A stretch of 64,000 bases of DNA from Yoonia sp. GPGPB17 (GTDB lineage Bacteria > Pseudomonadota > Alphaproteobacteria > Rhodobacterales > Rhodobacteraceae), in NCBI RefSeq assembly GCF_037892195.1, contig NZ_JATACI010000002.1, forward strand, positions 3,224,001 to 3,288,000, in the 5' to 3' direction. Below are positions 8,155 through 16,225 of the stretch, piece by piece. The notes under the pieces were generated by a model, which saw only the letters and a list, made by a program, of their open reading frames with translations, searched no databases and was not told the origin of the DNA. Positions within the stretch are counted from its first letter, which is position 1. Every line of letters begins with the position of its first letter. A program made the position numbers and the translations under genes.

Positions 8155-8835
8155 ATGACCGTTTACTTTATTGGTGCCGGGCCCGGTGACCCCGAACTAC
8201 TGACTTTGAAGGCCGCGCGGATCATTGGGGGCTGCCCGGTTTGTCTTTACGCGGGCTCACTTGTGCCCGCCGAGGTTGTGGCTTGCGCGCCAGAGGGTGC
8301 TTTGGTCATGGACACCGCACCGATGACGCTGGATGATACGCACGGCGAGATTGTGAAGGCGCATGCGCAAGGACAGGATGTGGCTCGCGTGCATTCGGGC
8401 GATCCGTCACTTTATGGTGCGATTGCCGAGCAGATCCGGCGCTTGAAGGCGGATGGAATCGACTATCAGATCGTGCCGGGCGTGCCTGCCTATGCCGCTG
8501 CTGCGGCGGCTTTGGGGACTGAATTAACCGTCCCGGAGGTGGCGCAGTCGATCATCCTGACCCGCATGTCGATGAAATCGACAGGGATGCCGGAAGGTGA
8601 GACGCTTGAGAATTTTGCGCGGACGGGGGCGACCCTGGCGATCCATCTGGGTATTCGGGCGCTACGCGAGATTGAGCGGCAGCTGGCCCCATTCTATGGC
8701 GAAGATTGTCCGGTGGCAGTGATTTACCGCGTTGGTTGGCCGGATCAGATGATCATTCGGGGTACACTGAAGGATGTGCGTGAAAAGGTACGTGCCGCGA
8801 AGATCACCCGCACAGCACTGATCCTTGTGGGGTAA
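8155..8835 (+). CDS. cobM: precorrin-4 C11-methyltransferase CobM, interrupted near its C-terminus
   Basis: CobM methylates C11 of precorrin-4. The 226 residues before the stop show the family start VYFIGAGPGDPELLT, the HSGDPSLYGAIAEQ motif, and the loop IVPGVPAYAAAAAALG. The TAA at 8833-8835 falls just after the ALILVG strand. Reading on in the same frame gives 28 more residues, including DSALYDAAKPHVLRP, ending at a TAA at 8920-8922; this is the normal CobM tail. So one in-frame stop separates the tail from the enzyme. The catalytic core is intact, so the short form could still work, or the stop may be a sequence error. Confidence 0.88.
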   Translation: MTVYFIGAGPGDPELLTLKAARIIGGCPVCLYAGSLVPAEVVACAPEGALVMDTAPMTLDDTHGEIVKAHAQGQDVARVHSGDPSLYGAIAEQIRRLKADGIDYQIVPGVPAYAAAAAALGTELTVPEVAQSIILTRMSMKSTGMPEGETLENFARTGATLAIHLGIRALREIERQLAPFYGEDCPVAVIYRVGWPDQMIIRGTLKDVREKVRAAKITRTALILVG

Positions 8836-9011
8836 GCCCTGGCCGATCTGCACGGGTTTCCCGACTCTGCACTTTATGATGCGGCGAAACCGCATGTGTT
8901 GCGGCCACGTGTGAAGGCTTAAAACTAAGGCGTTGCTGCACCGCGGCGGATTTTGTCATTTGATTTTTACTTTTCTGAGGGCATCTTCTGCACAGTCTGG
9001 AGGGGCTTGGT

Positions 9012-9359
9012 ATGTATACGTTTTTGCCTGACGCGGTACGTCAGGGTATTGAAGAAGCACGCAAAGCTGCGCTGAAGCGCAAGGATCGCTTGTCGGTCCA
9101 TGATGGTGATGACACTTATCGCATCCGCAGATTTTGGGATGGCGGTTTCGCACTGGACCTTGAAGGGTCAGAGCGTCTGCGTGGCCACATCGACATCTAT
9201 GATGGGCCCAAGCACCTTTATACCTGCCTTGTCGTATCCTCGATTGATGAAGATGATGAGCGGGTGTTTGAGTTTAAGTGGGCCACCCCAGTCGCCACCG
9301 CACCTGCTGCGGATTTTGTGCGGCCCGACTTTGTGCCAGCCGGGCTGATCAGCCGCTAA
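9012..9359 (+). CDS. conserved hypothetical protein
   Basis: A 115-residue acidic protein with no signal peptide or membrane segment. It contains a short basic helix (IEEARKAALKRKDRL), then beta-rich stretches (YRIRRFWDGGFALDL, RGHIDIYDGPKHLYTCLVV) and ends in a proline-rich tail. I do not recognise a family with known function; similar small proteins seem to occur in related genomes. It stands alone between cobM and the convergent lyase gene. The ATG follows GGAGGGG at about ten bases, so translation is likely. Confidence 0.7.
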   Translation: MYTFLPDAVRQGIEEARKAALKRKDRLSVHDGDDTYRIRRFWDGGFALDLEGSERLRGHIDIYDGPKHLYTCLVVSSIDEDDERVFEFKWATPVATAPAADFVRPDFVPAGLISR

Positions 9360-9370
9360 GCCTTATATTG

Positions 9371-10540
9371 CTATTGCAAGTCTGCGAAGGCGTGCTGCAT
9401 GCGGCGGACGGCATCTTCGATCTGTGACCTGGGCGCGGCAAGGTTGAACCGCAGGAAGCTGTTGCCGCCTTTGCCGAAGGTCGGCCCGTGGTTTGCAGCG
9501 ATTTTGGCTTTGTCCTGGACGCGTGCGGTAAATTCTTCGCGTGACATCCCGGTATTGGCGAAATCGACCCAGGCAAGGTAGGTGGCTTCAAGGTTCATCG
9601 AAGCGAGGCCCGGAATGGCGTTGATACCTGTATCAAAAACCTTGCGGTTTTGGTCAAGGTAGTCGCGCAACGCATCCACCCATGCGGCCCCTTCCGGCGA
9701 ATAGGCGGCTGTTGCCATGAATAGGCCGAAACTGTTGGCTGAAAGTCCCAACGCCGCCATGCGTTTGGCAAAACGCGCGCGCAGGTCGGGGTCTTCGATG
9801 ATGACATTGCCCGAGTGGCTGCCTGCGATGTTGAAGGTCTTGGTTGTTGCCGTCATCATCACTAGCCGGTCGGCGATGCCGTCGATATGCGCCATTGGGA
9901 TGTGGGTCTGGCCGGGCATAGTCAGATCATGGTGGATTTCATCTGAAACAAGAATGAGTTCATGGCGTTTGGCAAAGGCGGCAACGGCCTGCAATTCGGC
10001 CTTGCTCCAGACGCGCCCGCCGGGGTTATGGGGCGAACAGAGGATGAGCATACGTTCATTGCCTGTCATCTGCGCGTCATATGCAGTGAAATCCATTTCA
10101 TAGCGGCCATTGTTGTTGACCAATTCACATTCAACGACCTGCCTGTCGGAGGCGTGAATGACACGGGCGAAGGCATGGTAGACCGGGGTGAAAAGTACGA
10201 CGCCATCACCGGGATTCGTAAAGGCATCGACGCACATAGCGGTGCCGTTTACCAGGCCATGTGTGGTGAAAATCCATGCCGGATCAATCACCCAGTTATG
10301 GCGCGTCTCCATCCACCACTGAATCGCTGCCTTGTATTTGCTGTCATCGCCGAAATAGCCGTAGACGCCGTGATCGACCATGCGCTGCACGGCTTTCTGG
10401 ATGCAGGGCGCGGCTGCGAATTCCATATCCGCGACCCACATTGAAATCCCGTCATCGGGGCTGACACCATACAGCGCCTCCATGCTGTCCCATTTGACGC
10501 AGTGGGTGTTCCGGCGATCTGGGGTGTGGTCGAATGTCAT
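9371..10540 (-). CDS. MalY/PatB-type PLP enzyme (cystathionine beta-lyase family)
   Basis: A 389-residue fold type I aminotransferase-like protein. The N-terminal signature SMWVADMEFAAAPCIQKAV, the substrate region CSPHNPGGRVWSKAEL, and the PLP lysine in TATTKTFNIAGSHSG mark the MalY/PatB branch, which usually cleaves C-S bonds of cystathionine or cysteine conjugates. The ATG at 10540 (MTFDHTPDRR) was preferred over an ATG nine codons upstream because it matches the usual family start. No partner gene is linked, so the true substrate (cystathionine or another thioether) is open. Confidence 0.88.
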   Translation of the reverse strand: MTFDHTPDRRNTHCVKWDSMEALYGVSPDDGISMWVADMEFAAAPCIQKAVQRMVDHGVYGYFGDDSKYKAAIQWWMETRHNWVIDPAWIFTTHGLVNGTAMCVDAFTNPGDGVVLFTPVYHAFARVIHASDRQVVECELVNNNGRYEMDFTAYDAQMTGNERMLILCSPHNPGGRVWSKAELQAVAAFAKRHELILVSDEIHHDLTMPGQTHIPMAHIDGIADRLVMMTATTKTFNIAGSHSGNVIIEDPDLRARFAKRMAALGLSANSFGLFMATAAYSPEGAAWVDALRDYLDQNRKVFDTGINAIPGLASMNLEATYLAWVDFANTGMSREEFTARVQDKAKIAANHGPTFGKGGNSFLRFNLAAPRSQIEDAVRRMQHAFADLQ

Positions 10541-10596
10541 GGCGTGCTCCTGTCTTCGCCGCGCCAAGCTACGCGGGAGACTGCGGAGTGCAAGCG

Positions 10597-10803
10597 CTAT
10601 TCTGGCAGTTCAAACAGATCATGCACGCTGCAATCCAACTCATCCGCAAGTGTCAATGCCAGTGTCGTTGACGGGGTGAAGACGCCATTCTCGATTGTAT
10701 TGATCGTCTTGCGCGAGACGCCGACCAAATCGGCCAGTTCGGCCTGTGTCAGTTTGGCCTGCGCGCGGTGCGCGCGCAGGTGAACAATCAGTTTGGTTGT
10801 CAT
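10597..10803 (-). CDS. XRE-family helix-turn-helix regulator
   Basis: A 68-residue protein that is little more than a Cro/CI-type helix-turn-helix: LTQAELADLVGVSRKTINTIENG, followed by TTLALTLADELDCSVHDLFEL. This is the short YozG-like type often found with a small membrane protein. It overlaps the upstream membrane gene by four bases (ATGA), so the pair is one operon. Two 16-base dyads in the promoter of the pair (11227-11274) are the likely binding sites, suggesting autoregulation. That last point is inference. Confidence 0.88.
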   Translation of the reverse strand: MTTKLIVHLRAHRAQAKLTQAELADLVGVSRKTINTIENGVFTPSTTLALTLADELDCSVHDLFELPE

Positions 10804-11207
10804 TCGGCGCGACCGCGTATCACCGAGACAACATAATGCGCAGGTGGTACCGCCCCCAGCACGGGACCCAGCCAGTAAAATGCCATCGCCGGGTCCATCC
10901 GTCCTGTGAGGCTGAGTGCCAGAAATACGAGGAAAACCCAGAGCACCGCCCAAAACCCGAAGATCAAACTGTCGCGATGTGCGACTGTATTCTGTTCGTC
11001 CCATGCGGCATCCGCTGCATCAGGATATCGAAGCTGGAGGACGAAGGATAAGGCGGCGTAGCCTATTGCGATGGTGCCAATGATACCGGCCCAGACAAGA
11101 CCCGATGGTCCGATGGACAGAAACGCAGCGGTCAATGCGGCCAGCGTTGTGATGACAAGGGCCACACTTCCAAAAAGGCGGGCGCGGCTGATCGGGTTTG
11201 CAGACAT
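10800..11207 (-). CDS. four-helix membrane protein paired with XRE regulator
   Basis: A 135-residue membrane protein with about four hydrophobic segments: SVALVITTLAALTAAFL, GLVWAGIIGTIAIGYAAL, FGFWAVLWVFLVFLAL and AFYWLGPVLGAVPPAHYVV. The pairing of a small integral membrane protein with a short XRE regulator, overlapping by four bases, is common in bacteria, where the membrane protein may control the regulator. No enzymatic motif is seen. Its function is unknown. Confidence 0.78.
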   Translation of the reverse strand: MSANPISRARLFGSVALVITTLAALTAAFLSIGPSGLVWAGIIGTIAIGYAALSFVLQLRYPDAADAAWDEQNTVAHRDSLIFGFWAVLWVFLVFLALSLTGRMDPAMAFYWLGPVLGAVPPAHYVVSVIRGRAE

Positions 11208-11226
11208 GACTGCTCCTTCTTTTTAA

Positions 11227-11274
11227 GTAACCTTTGGGTTACATAGTGATCGCGTTTTGTAACGTCAAGGTTAC
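11227..11274. promoter_or_regulatory. two GTAACC-N4-GGTTAC dyads, probable XRE operator
   Basis: Two 16-base inverted repeats, GTAACCTTTGGGTTAC at 11227-11242 (perfect 6-4-6) and GTAACGTCAAGGTTAC at 11259-11274 (one mismatch), lie 20 bases upstream of the membrane/XRE operon start. Their centres are 32 bases apart, close to three helical turns, so both face the same side of the DNA. The deformylase gene is divergent from here (start 11323). Binding by the XRE protein is inferred. Confidence 0.6.
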
Positions 11275-11322
11275 ATTTTCGCTGAGTTTGCATTTCGTCT
11301 GTTTGCGGCCTAAATCACCGGT

Positions 11323-11844
11323 ATGGCTTTGCGAAATATTCTTATTCATCCTGATCCCCGTCTCAAGAAAGTGGCGACGCCTGTGGCGTCTGTAAACGAC
11401 GACCTGCGTCGTCTTGCCGATGATATGCTTGAGACAATGTACGATGCGCCCGGCATCGGGCTGGCCGCGCCGCAGATCGCGGTGATGAGCCGGATGCTGG
11501 TCATGGATTGCGCCAAGGAAGATGACGCGACGCCCGAACCGATGGTATTGATTAATCCCGAAGTGGTTTGGACATCGGAAGAACAAAACGTCTATGAAGA
11601 AGGCTGCCTGTCAATTCCCGAACAATACGCCGAAGTGGAGCGCCCGTCCGAGGTGGAAGTCACGTGGACCGATCTTGATGGTCGGGCCCGGCGCGAACGC
11701 TTTGACGGGCTGTGGGCGACCTGCGTGCAGCACGAGATTGACCATTTGGATGGCAGGCTGTTCATCGACTACCTGAAGCCGCTCAAGCGCCAGATGATCA
11801 CGCGTAAGATGCAAAAACTGAAACGCGAAATGGCGCGGAGCTGA
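11323..11844 (+). CDS. def: peptide deformylase, canonical copy
   Basis: A 173-residue deformylase that removes the formyl group from nascent proteins. All three family motifs are intact: GIGLAAPQ, EGCLSIPE with the metal-binding cysteine, and QHEIDHLDG with the two metal histidines and the catalytic glutamate. The first of three tandem paralogues, followed by fmt, whose product puts the formyl group on initiator tRNA. The next copy starts three bases after its stop. Confidence 0.95.
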   Translation: MALRNILIHPDPRLKKVATPVASVNDDLRRLADDMLETMYDAPGIGLAAPQIAVMSRMLVMDCAKEDDATPEPMVLINPEVVWTSEEQNVYEEGCLSIPEQYAEVERPSEVEVTWTDLDGRARRERFDGLWATCVQHEIDHLDGRLFIDYLKPLKRQMITRKMQKLKREMARS

Positions 11845-11847
11845 GCT

Positions 11848-12309
11848 TTGGCGGTTCTTGCGCTCCGCTTTGAGGGTGACCCAGTCTTATTGGAAATGGC
11901 TCCGGTGGTGGAACGGTTCGATGAGGGCCTCGCCAAACTGATCCGCGACATGTTTGAAACGATGTACGCCGCACCGGGTCGCGGCTTGGCGGCACCGCAA
12001 GTCGGCGTTAGCCGCCGCGTGTTTGTGGTGGATACGGAGTGGAAAGACGCAGACCCTGCGCCGATGATCTTTATAAATCCGCAGATATTGAATCATTCGG
12101 AAGAAAAGTTGACTGGGACAGAGGCGTGTCTTTCCATTCCCGACAAAAGCTATGCGGTCAGCCGTCCCTCTTGGGTTGTGATGACGTGGCAGGATTTGGA
12201 TGGCAATCAGCATGAGGGCCGTTTTGAAGGCGTTCAGGCTATTTGCATCTGTCACGAGCTTGACCATCTGAACGGCCTTTTGATTTCGCAGACGGGAACC
12301 CTGCAATGA
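11848..12309 (+). CDS. peptide deformylase paralogue 2
   Basis: A 153-residue deformylase-like protein. The motifs are GRGLAAPQ (arginine in place of the usual isoleucine), EACLSIPD with the metal cysteine, and CHELDHLNG with both histidines and the glutamate. The metal site and catalytic glutamate therefore remain, but the glycine before the cysteine is an alanine and the protein lacks the basic C-terminal helix of the first copy. It starts at TTG, three bases after copy 1, and overlaps copy 3 by four bases. It may be active with altered specificity. Confidence 0.88.
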   Translation: MAVLALRFEGDPVLLEMAPVVERFDEGLAKLIRDMFETMYAAPGRGLAAPQVGVSRRVFVVDTEWKDADPAPMIFINPQILNHSEEKLTGTEACLSIPDKSYAVSRPSWVVMTWQDLDGNQHEGRFEGVQAICICHELDHLNGLLISQTGTLQ

Positions 12310-12806
12310 CCCACCGGCCCTTTGTCATGTGGCCGCATCCGGCATTGCGCACCCCTGCGACCCCAGTTGATGCGATTACCGATGAGGTGCGTGCGATCTG
12401 GGATGAGATGATCATGGCAATGGACCGGATGCCGGGTGTTGGGCTGGCCGCGCCGCAGTTGGGCCTTAGCATGGCTTTGGCTGTTGTTGATGCCTCGCAA
12501 GAGCGGGGTCAGGCGATCCGCATGGCGAACCCATCGGTGTTGCACAGCAGTGTTGAGCCGCGCGTGCATGAAGAAGGGTCCCCCAATTTGCCAGGCGTCT
12601 GGGCCAAAGTGACCCGCCCGCGGGCTGTCACCGTGCGTTTTCTGAATGTGGATGGGCAGTGGGACCGGCAGGACTTTGTTGGCTTGTGGGCAACGTCGGT
12701 GCAGCATCAGATTGATCATCTTGCCGGTAAGATGTTCTTTGACCATCTGACACGTGTGAAGCGGGACATGTTGATTAAGAAATCGGCCAAGGCGCGGCGT
12801 AGTTGA
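12306..12806 (+). CDS. peptide deformylase paralogue 3, probably inactive
   Basis: A 166-residue protein clearly of the deformylase family (GVGLAAPQLGLS; C-terminal FFDHLTRVKRDMLIKK), but its active site is altered. The EGCLSIP motif reads EGSPNLP, so the metal-binding cysteine is a serine, and the HEIDH motif reads HQIDH, so the catalytic glutamate is a glutamine. Both changes are expected to abolish normal deformylase activity. Its retention in the array between def and fmt suggests a regulatory or structural role, which is inference. Confidence 0.88.
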   Translation: MTHRPFVMWPHPALRTPATPVDAITDEVRAIWDEMIMAMDRMPGVGLAAPQLGLSMALAVVDASQERGQAIRMANPSVLHSSVEPRVHEEGSPNLPGVWAKVTRPRAVTVRFLNVDGQWDRQDFVGLWATSVQHQIDHLAGKMFFDHLTRVKRDMLIKKSAKARRS

Positions 12807-12856
12807 TGTTGGGATGCTTCCGGCGGAAATTTGGTTGGAAATAGAAAGTCTGGGCG

Positions 12857-13756
12857 ATGCGAATAGTCTTTATGGGGACACCTGATTTTCCGGTGCCAGT
12901 ACTTGAGGCCCTTGTTGACGCAGGTCATGAGATCGCTGCCGTTTACTGTCAGCCGCCGCGACCCGCCGGACGTGGTAAGAAGGATCGGCCATCGCCAGTG
13001 CAGCTACGCGCAGAGGCATTGGGGTTGGAGGTGCGCTATCCTGCGTCTTTAAAGGGAGACGCGGAGCAGGCCGCGTTCGCAGCGTTAGAGGCTGATGTCG
13101 CGGTTGTGGTCGCTTATGGTCTGATCCTACCGCAGGCGATTTTGGATGCACCGAGGGCGGGATGCTTGAACATTCATGCGTCTCTTTTGCCGCGTTGGCG
13201 CGGGGCGGCCCCTATTCACCGTGCGATTATGGCAGGCGATGCGGAGACGGGTGTGTGCATCATGCAGATGGAGGCTGGTCTGGATACCGGACCGGTTCTG
13301 TTGCGCGAAGCTACTGCAATTGGATCGGAAGAAACCACTGGCAGCCTGCATGACAGGCTCTCGCAAATGGGTGCTGCGCTGGTTGTGACAGCGCTGGCGG
13401 CGTTGCCAAATCTGACGCCCGAGGCGCAGCCCGAGGAAGGCGTGACCTATGCTTCAAAGATCGACAAGGCTGAGGCGCGTGTGGATTGGTCTGCGCCAGC
13501 GCTGGAGGTTAGCCAGCTAATCCGCGGTCTGTCACCTTTTCCCGGCGCATGGTGTGACGTGGCTGGCGAGCGTGTCAAACTACTGGGCGCGCGTGTTGTG
13601 GATGGTCAGGGCCAGCCGGGGCAGGTTTTGTCAGGGTTCACCATTGCCTGTGGTGATGGTGCCGTCAAAGTGACGCGGGCGCAGCGCGCGGGCAAGAAGG
13701 CGATGTCGGCGGATGACGTGCTTAAAGGGCTTACACTTGGGGTGTCGATCGGGTAA
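12857..13756 (+). CDS. fmt: methionyl-tRNA formyltransferase
   Basis: A 299-residue enzyme that formylates Met-tRNA(fMet) with 10-formyl-THF. It shows the Rossmann start [17 protein letters not shown] and the catalytic block [20 protein letters not shown] with GLDTGP, containing the conserved Asn, His and Asp. The C-terminal OB-like domain ([11 protein letters not shown]) is present. It follows the three deformylase genes in the same direction, the usual def-fmt linkage. Length is normal. Confidence 0.95.
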   Translation: MRIVFMGTPDFPVPVLEALVDAGHEIAAVYCQPPRPAGRGKKDRPSPVQLRAEALGLEVRYPASLKGDAEQAAFAALEADVAVVVAYGLILPQAILDAPRAGCLNIHASLLPRWRGAAPIHRAIMAGDAETGVCIMQMEAGLDTGPVLLREATAIGSEETTGSLHDRLSQMGAALVVTALAALPNLTPEAQPEEGVTYASKIDKAEARVDWSAPALEVSQLIRGLSPFPGAWCDVAGERVKLLGARVVDGQGQPGQVLSGFTIACGDGAVKVTRAQRAGKKAMSADDVLKGLTLGVSIG

Positions 13757-13879
13757 CGCGCGGTTGCATTGACCCGATTGTCACGATTTGATCAACATTT
13801 GCGAAAACCCGCTTGGGGGCCATTTTGTCCTGCCCGTTCACGGTGTTATGAGGGGATTCGGAATTTCTAGGGTGCATTT

Positions 13880-14674
13880 ATGCCGTCTGTCACAAATCTA
13901 AGCCGCCGTTCTTTTGCCGCCATGGCGCTGGCCAGTACCGCTGCCGCTTGCGCGCCGCGTGTGCCTGCCACGGAGATTGAACCGCCTGCGCCCGTTTCGT
14001 TTGTCGAAGGCTATGGCCCCATCGAAGATGCGGGATACATCCTGCCCGGTATTCCGTCTGAGTACCTGCAGGGCGTAAACCGCCGTAGGTCCGGGATCTA
14101 CAATGGCGAAGCAGACCCCAACACGCTGGATGTCGATCCTTACGCCAAGTTTCTGTACCACGTCCGTGAGGATGGCACGACAACGCGCTATCCTGTTGGG
14201 GTGGGGCGCGCGGGCCGGTCGATCCGTGGAACGACGACGATGAAGTTTATGCGCCAATGGCCCGGTTGGACGCCGACGCAGAACATGCTGCGCACCGAGC
14301 CAGAGGTTTATGGCCCGTTCCGTGCGGGTATCCCCGGCGGTTTGCGCAGCCCCTTGGGCGCGCGCGCACTCTATCTGTTCCGGGGGAGCCGCGATACCCA
14401 CTACCGCATTCACGGTACCAACGATTTGGAGTCGATCGGGAATTCTGGCTCGGCGGGCTGCATCCGCATGTTCAATCAGGATGTGATCCACCTGTATAAT
14501 CAGATTGAAGCGCCAATGAAGGTGGTGATCCGGTCGCCCGAGGAGTCCATGCGTGTTGATCCCGAGAACTTTGACCGTGGCATTGAACTGCCGCCCAAAA
14601 TCATCTCTGCCGAAGAGTTGCTGGGTGAAGAAGCGATCGCAAATGACCGCCCGCCACAGTTTGACGACGCATAA
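13880..14674 (+). CDS. L,D-transpeptidase (YkuD domain), exported
   Basis: A 264-residue exported protein. The N-terminus SRRSFAAMALASTAAACAP looks like a twin-arginine signal whose end also resembles a lipobox (cysteine 24), so it may be a lipoprotein. The YkuD domain (about residues 85-220) ends with the histidine in RIHGTN and the catalytic cysteine motif SAGCIRM. Such enzymes form 3-3 cross-links in peptidoglycan or attach lipoproteins to it. It is followed after 129 bases by the coiled-coil/AAA+ cluster, but a shared role is not shown. Confidence 0.9.
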   Translation: MPSVTNLSRRSFAAMALASTAAACAPRVPATEIEPPAPVSFVEGYGPIEDAGYILPGIPSEYLQGVNRRRSGIYNGEADPNTLDVDPYAKFLYHVREDGTTTRYPVGVGRAGRSIRGTTTMKFMRQWPGWTPTQNMLRTEPEVYGPFRAGIPGGLRSPLGARALYLFRGSRDTHYRIHGTNDLESIGNSGSAGCIRMFNQDVIHLYNQIEAPMKVVIRSPEESMRVDPENFDRGIELPPKIISAEELLGEEAIANDRPPQFDDA

Positions 14675-14803
14675 ACCCTTTTCTTTATGATGATTGGCGT
14701 TCAGACTTGCGCTTGAGATGGCCGGTCCTGCCGCGCCGATTATTGAAAATTGCGACAGCAGTGCTTACGTATCTGTTATCAAAGAAAAAATGAGGGATAG
14801 TAT

Positions 14804-15883
14804 ATGGCGAATTTCGAGACGCAGATTAAGGACAGCCAGGCACAGGTGGCCGAGGCACAAAGCAAGATTTCAGAGCTGACCAGCCGGATTGAGATTGCAC
14901 GGACAAAAATGGCAGAAGGCACTGATATCTCTGTCGATATCGAGAACGCCAGTCTTGAGGACGTGCATGCCCATACCGAGCTGATGAACGCCAATATTGC
15001 TGAATTGATCATGGGTCTTGATGACGTCACATCCGCCTTTTCCAAAGATTTTGACGAAATGCGGTCGAAGACCGGGATGGAAAGCTTCATCGGCATCTTC
15101 AGCAAAGGTAAGGCCGACAGCATGCGGCAGGAACGCATGCGCACGGCATCGATTGATGACAAGCTGCAGGATCTGATCAGTAAGTCCGATGTGATCATGC
15201 AGTTGTTGGAAGGTCAGTTGACGGTGCTCAACGAGCAAAAGGTCAGCGTAGAAAGGAACCTTGGTGGCACGCTGGAAGAGCGTGAAGCGACCGTGGGTGA
15301 GTTGGAAGCCTTGCGGGCCGATATCCTTGGGATGGACCCGAAGATTATCGAGCTTGAGAACAAGATTTCGGTTGAACAGGACGCCGCGGCTCGCACCAAG
15401 CTGGAAACCGAATTAGCTGCCCTGAATGGCCAGTACAACGAGATGGTCCAGAACGAACAGGTCCAGCTGGCCAAGAGCCAGACGCTTGAGCGCTACATTG
15501 AAAAGGGCAAGACCTGGATCGACAGTTTGCAGAACCAGGCGGCCACGCAGATGGTGCTGATCAACAAATTGCAGACGGACACCAAGCAGCGCGTCGTGCT
15601 GTATGATGCTTTGTCAAAGTCGTTGAAGACAGCGCAACAGCAGGACGTGGCCCACCAGATCAACGAGATTGGCGTGAAGACGGACCAGGAAGCACAGTCT
15701 GCCATGGCCGCAATTGGCTCGGCCACGAACGCGCGGATGGCCGACATGCTGGAAGCGCATGAAGATCATATGGTCTTTGCCCGCGAGGTGCTGGAGGCCA
15801 AAGCGAAGGCGGACGAGCGCTTTGTGCGCCGGTTCCAGGAGATCGTGAAGAAGCATGACAGCAATCAGTATGGGGCTGAGTAA
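14804..15883 (+). CDS. cytoplasmic coiled-coil protein of the AAA+ cluster
   Basis: A 359-residue acidic, almost entirely helical protein without signal peptide or membrane segment. Heptad-rich coiled coils cover about residues 1-40 and 135-290 (for example LEEREATVGELEALRADI). The C-terminal part, with MVLINKLQTDTKQRVVLYDALSKSL, faintly recalls the C-terminal region of TelA-type toxic-anion resistance proteins, but I would not assign it. The next gene starts three bases after the stop. It is the first gene of a run that includes an AAA+ ATPase and several membrane proteins, so it may be an adaptor or scaffold. Confidence 0.72.
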   Translation: MANFETQIKDSQAQVAEAQSKISELTSRIEIARTKMAEGTDISVDIENASLEDVHAHTELMNANIAELIMGLDDVTSAFSKDFDEMRSKTGMESFIGIFSKGKADSMRQERMRTASIDDKLQDLISKSDVIMQLLEGQLTVLNEQKVSVERNLGGTLEEREATVGELEALRADILGMDPKIIELENKISVEQDAAARTKLETELAALNGQYNEMVQNEQVQLAKSQTLERYIEKGKTWIDSLQNQAATQMVLINKLQTDTKQRVVLYDALSKSLKTAQQQDVAHQINEIGVKTDQEAQSAMAAIGSATNARMADMLEAHEDHMVFAREVLEAKAKADERFVRRFQEIVKKHDSNQYGAE

Positions 15884-15886
15884 CGC

Positions 15887-16225
15887 TTGCAACTGCCGCA
15901 ATTTTTAGTTCCGGACCCAACGCGTCGGTCGGGTAAAGCATTGCGTGTTTACGCAGCGTTCGTTTTCGTTCTGTTGACTGTTTGTTTGACGGTCGAGCTC
16001 TATAGCGATGGTGTAATGTCGGGCGCGCGGCTGACGTCTAGCGGTCCGCAAATCGCGATAAGTCTCGTGACAGATTGCGATAGCTGTACGAGATTGTGGG
16101 TGCCCGCAAGCTGGCCGCAGTTTATCTGGGAATTGGCAAAGTATCTCGTTTTTGTACCAGTCGGAGCGTCATTTGCTCTGCTTGCGTACTGGCACGCGTG
16201 GGAAGTTAGAAATGCCAGAAACTAA
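15887..16225 (+). CDS. two-helix membrane protein of the AAA+ cluster
   Basis: A 112-residue protein with two hydrophobic helices, VYAAFVFVLLTVCLTVEL (about residues 20-40) and LAKYLVFVPVGASFALLAYW (about 83-105), joined by a loop with a cysteine pair (CDSC). It begins with TTG three bases after the coiled-coil gene and overlaps the next gene by 14 bases. I do not recognise a family. The tight packing supports that it is real and co-translated. Confidence 0.6.
   Translation: MQLPQFLVPDPTRRSGKALRVYAAFVFVLLTVCLTVELYSDGVMSGARLTSSGPQIAISLVTDCDSCTRLWVPASWPQFIWELAKYLVFVPVGASFALLAYWHAWEVRNARN

Noticed and set aside
8155..8922. Selenocysteine- or pyrrolysine-type recoding at the cobM stop
   Set aside because: The stop is TAA, not TGA or TAG, and no such residue is known in CobM.
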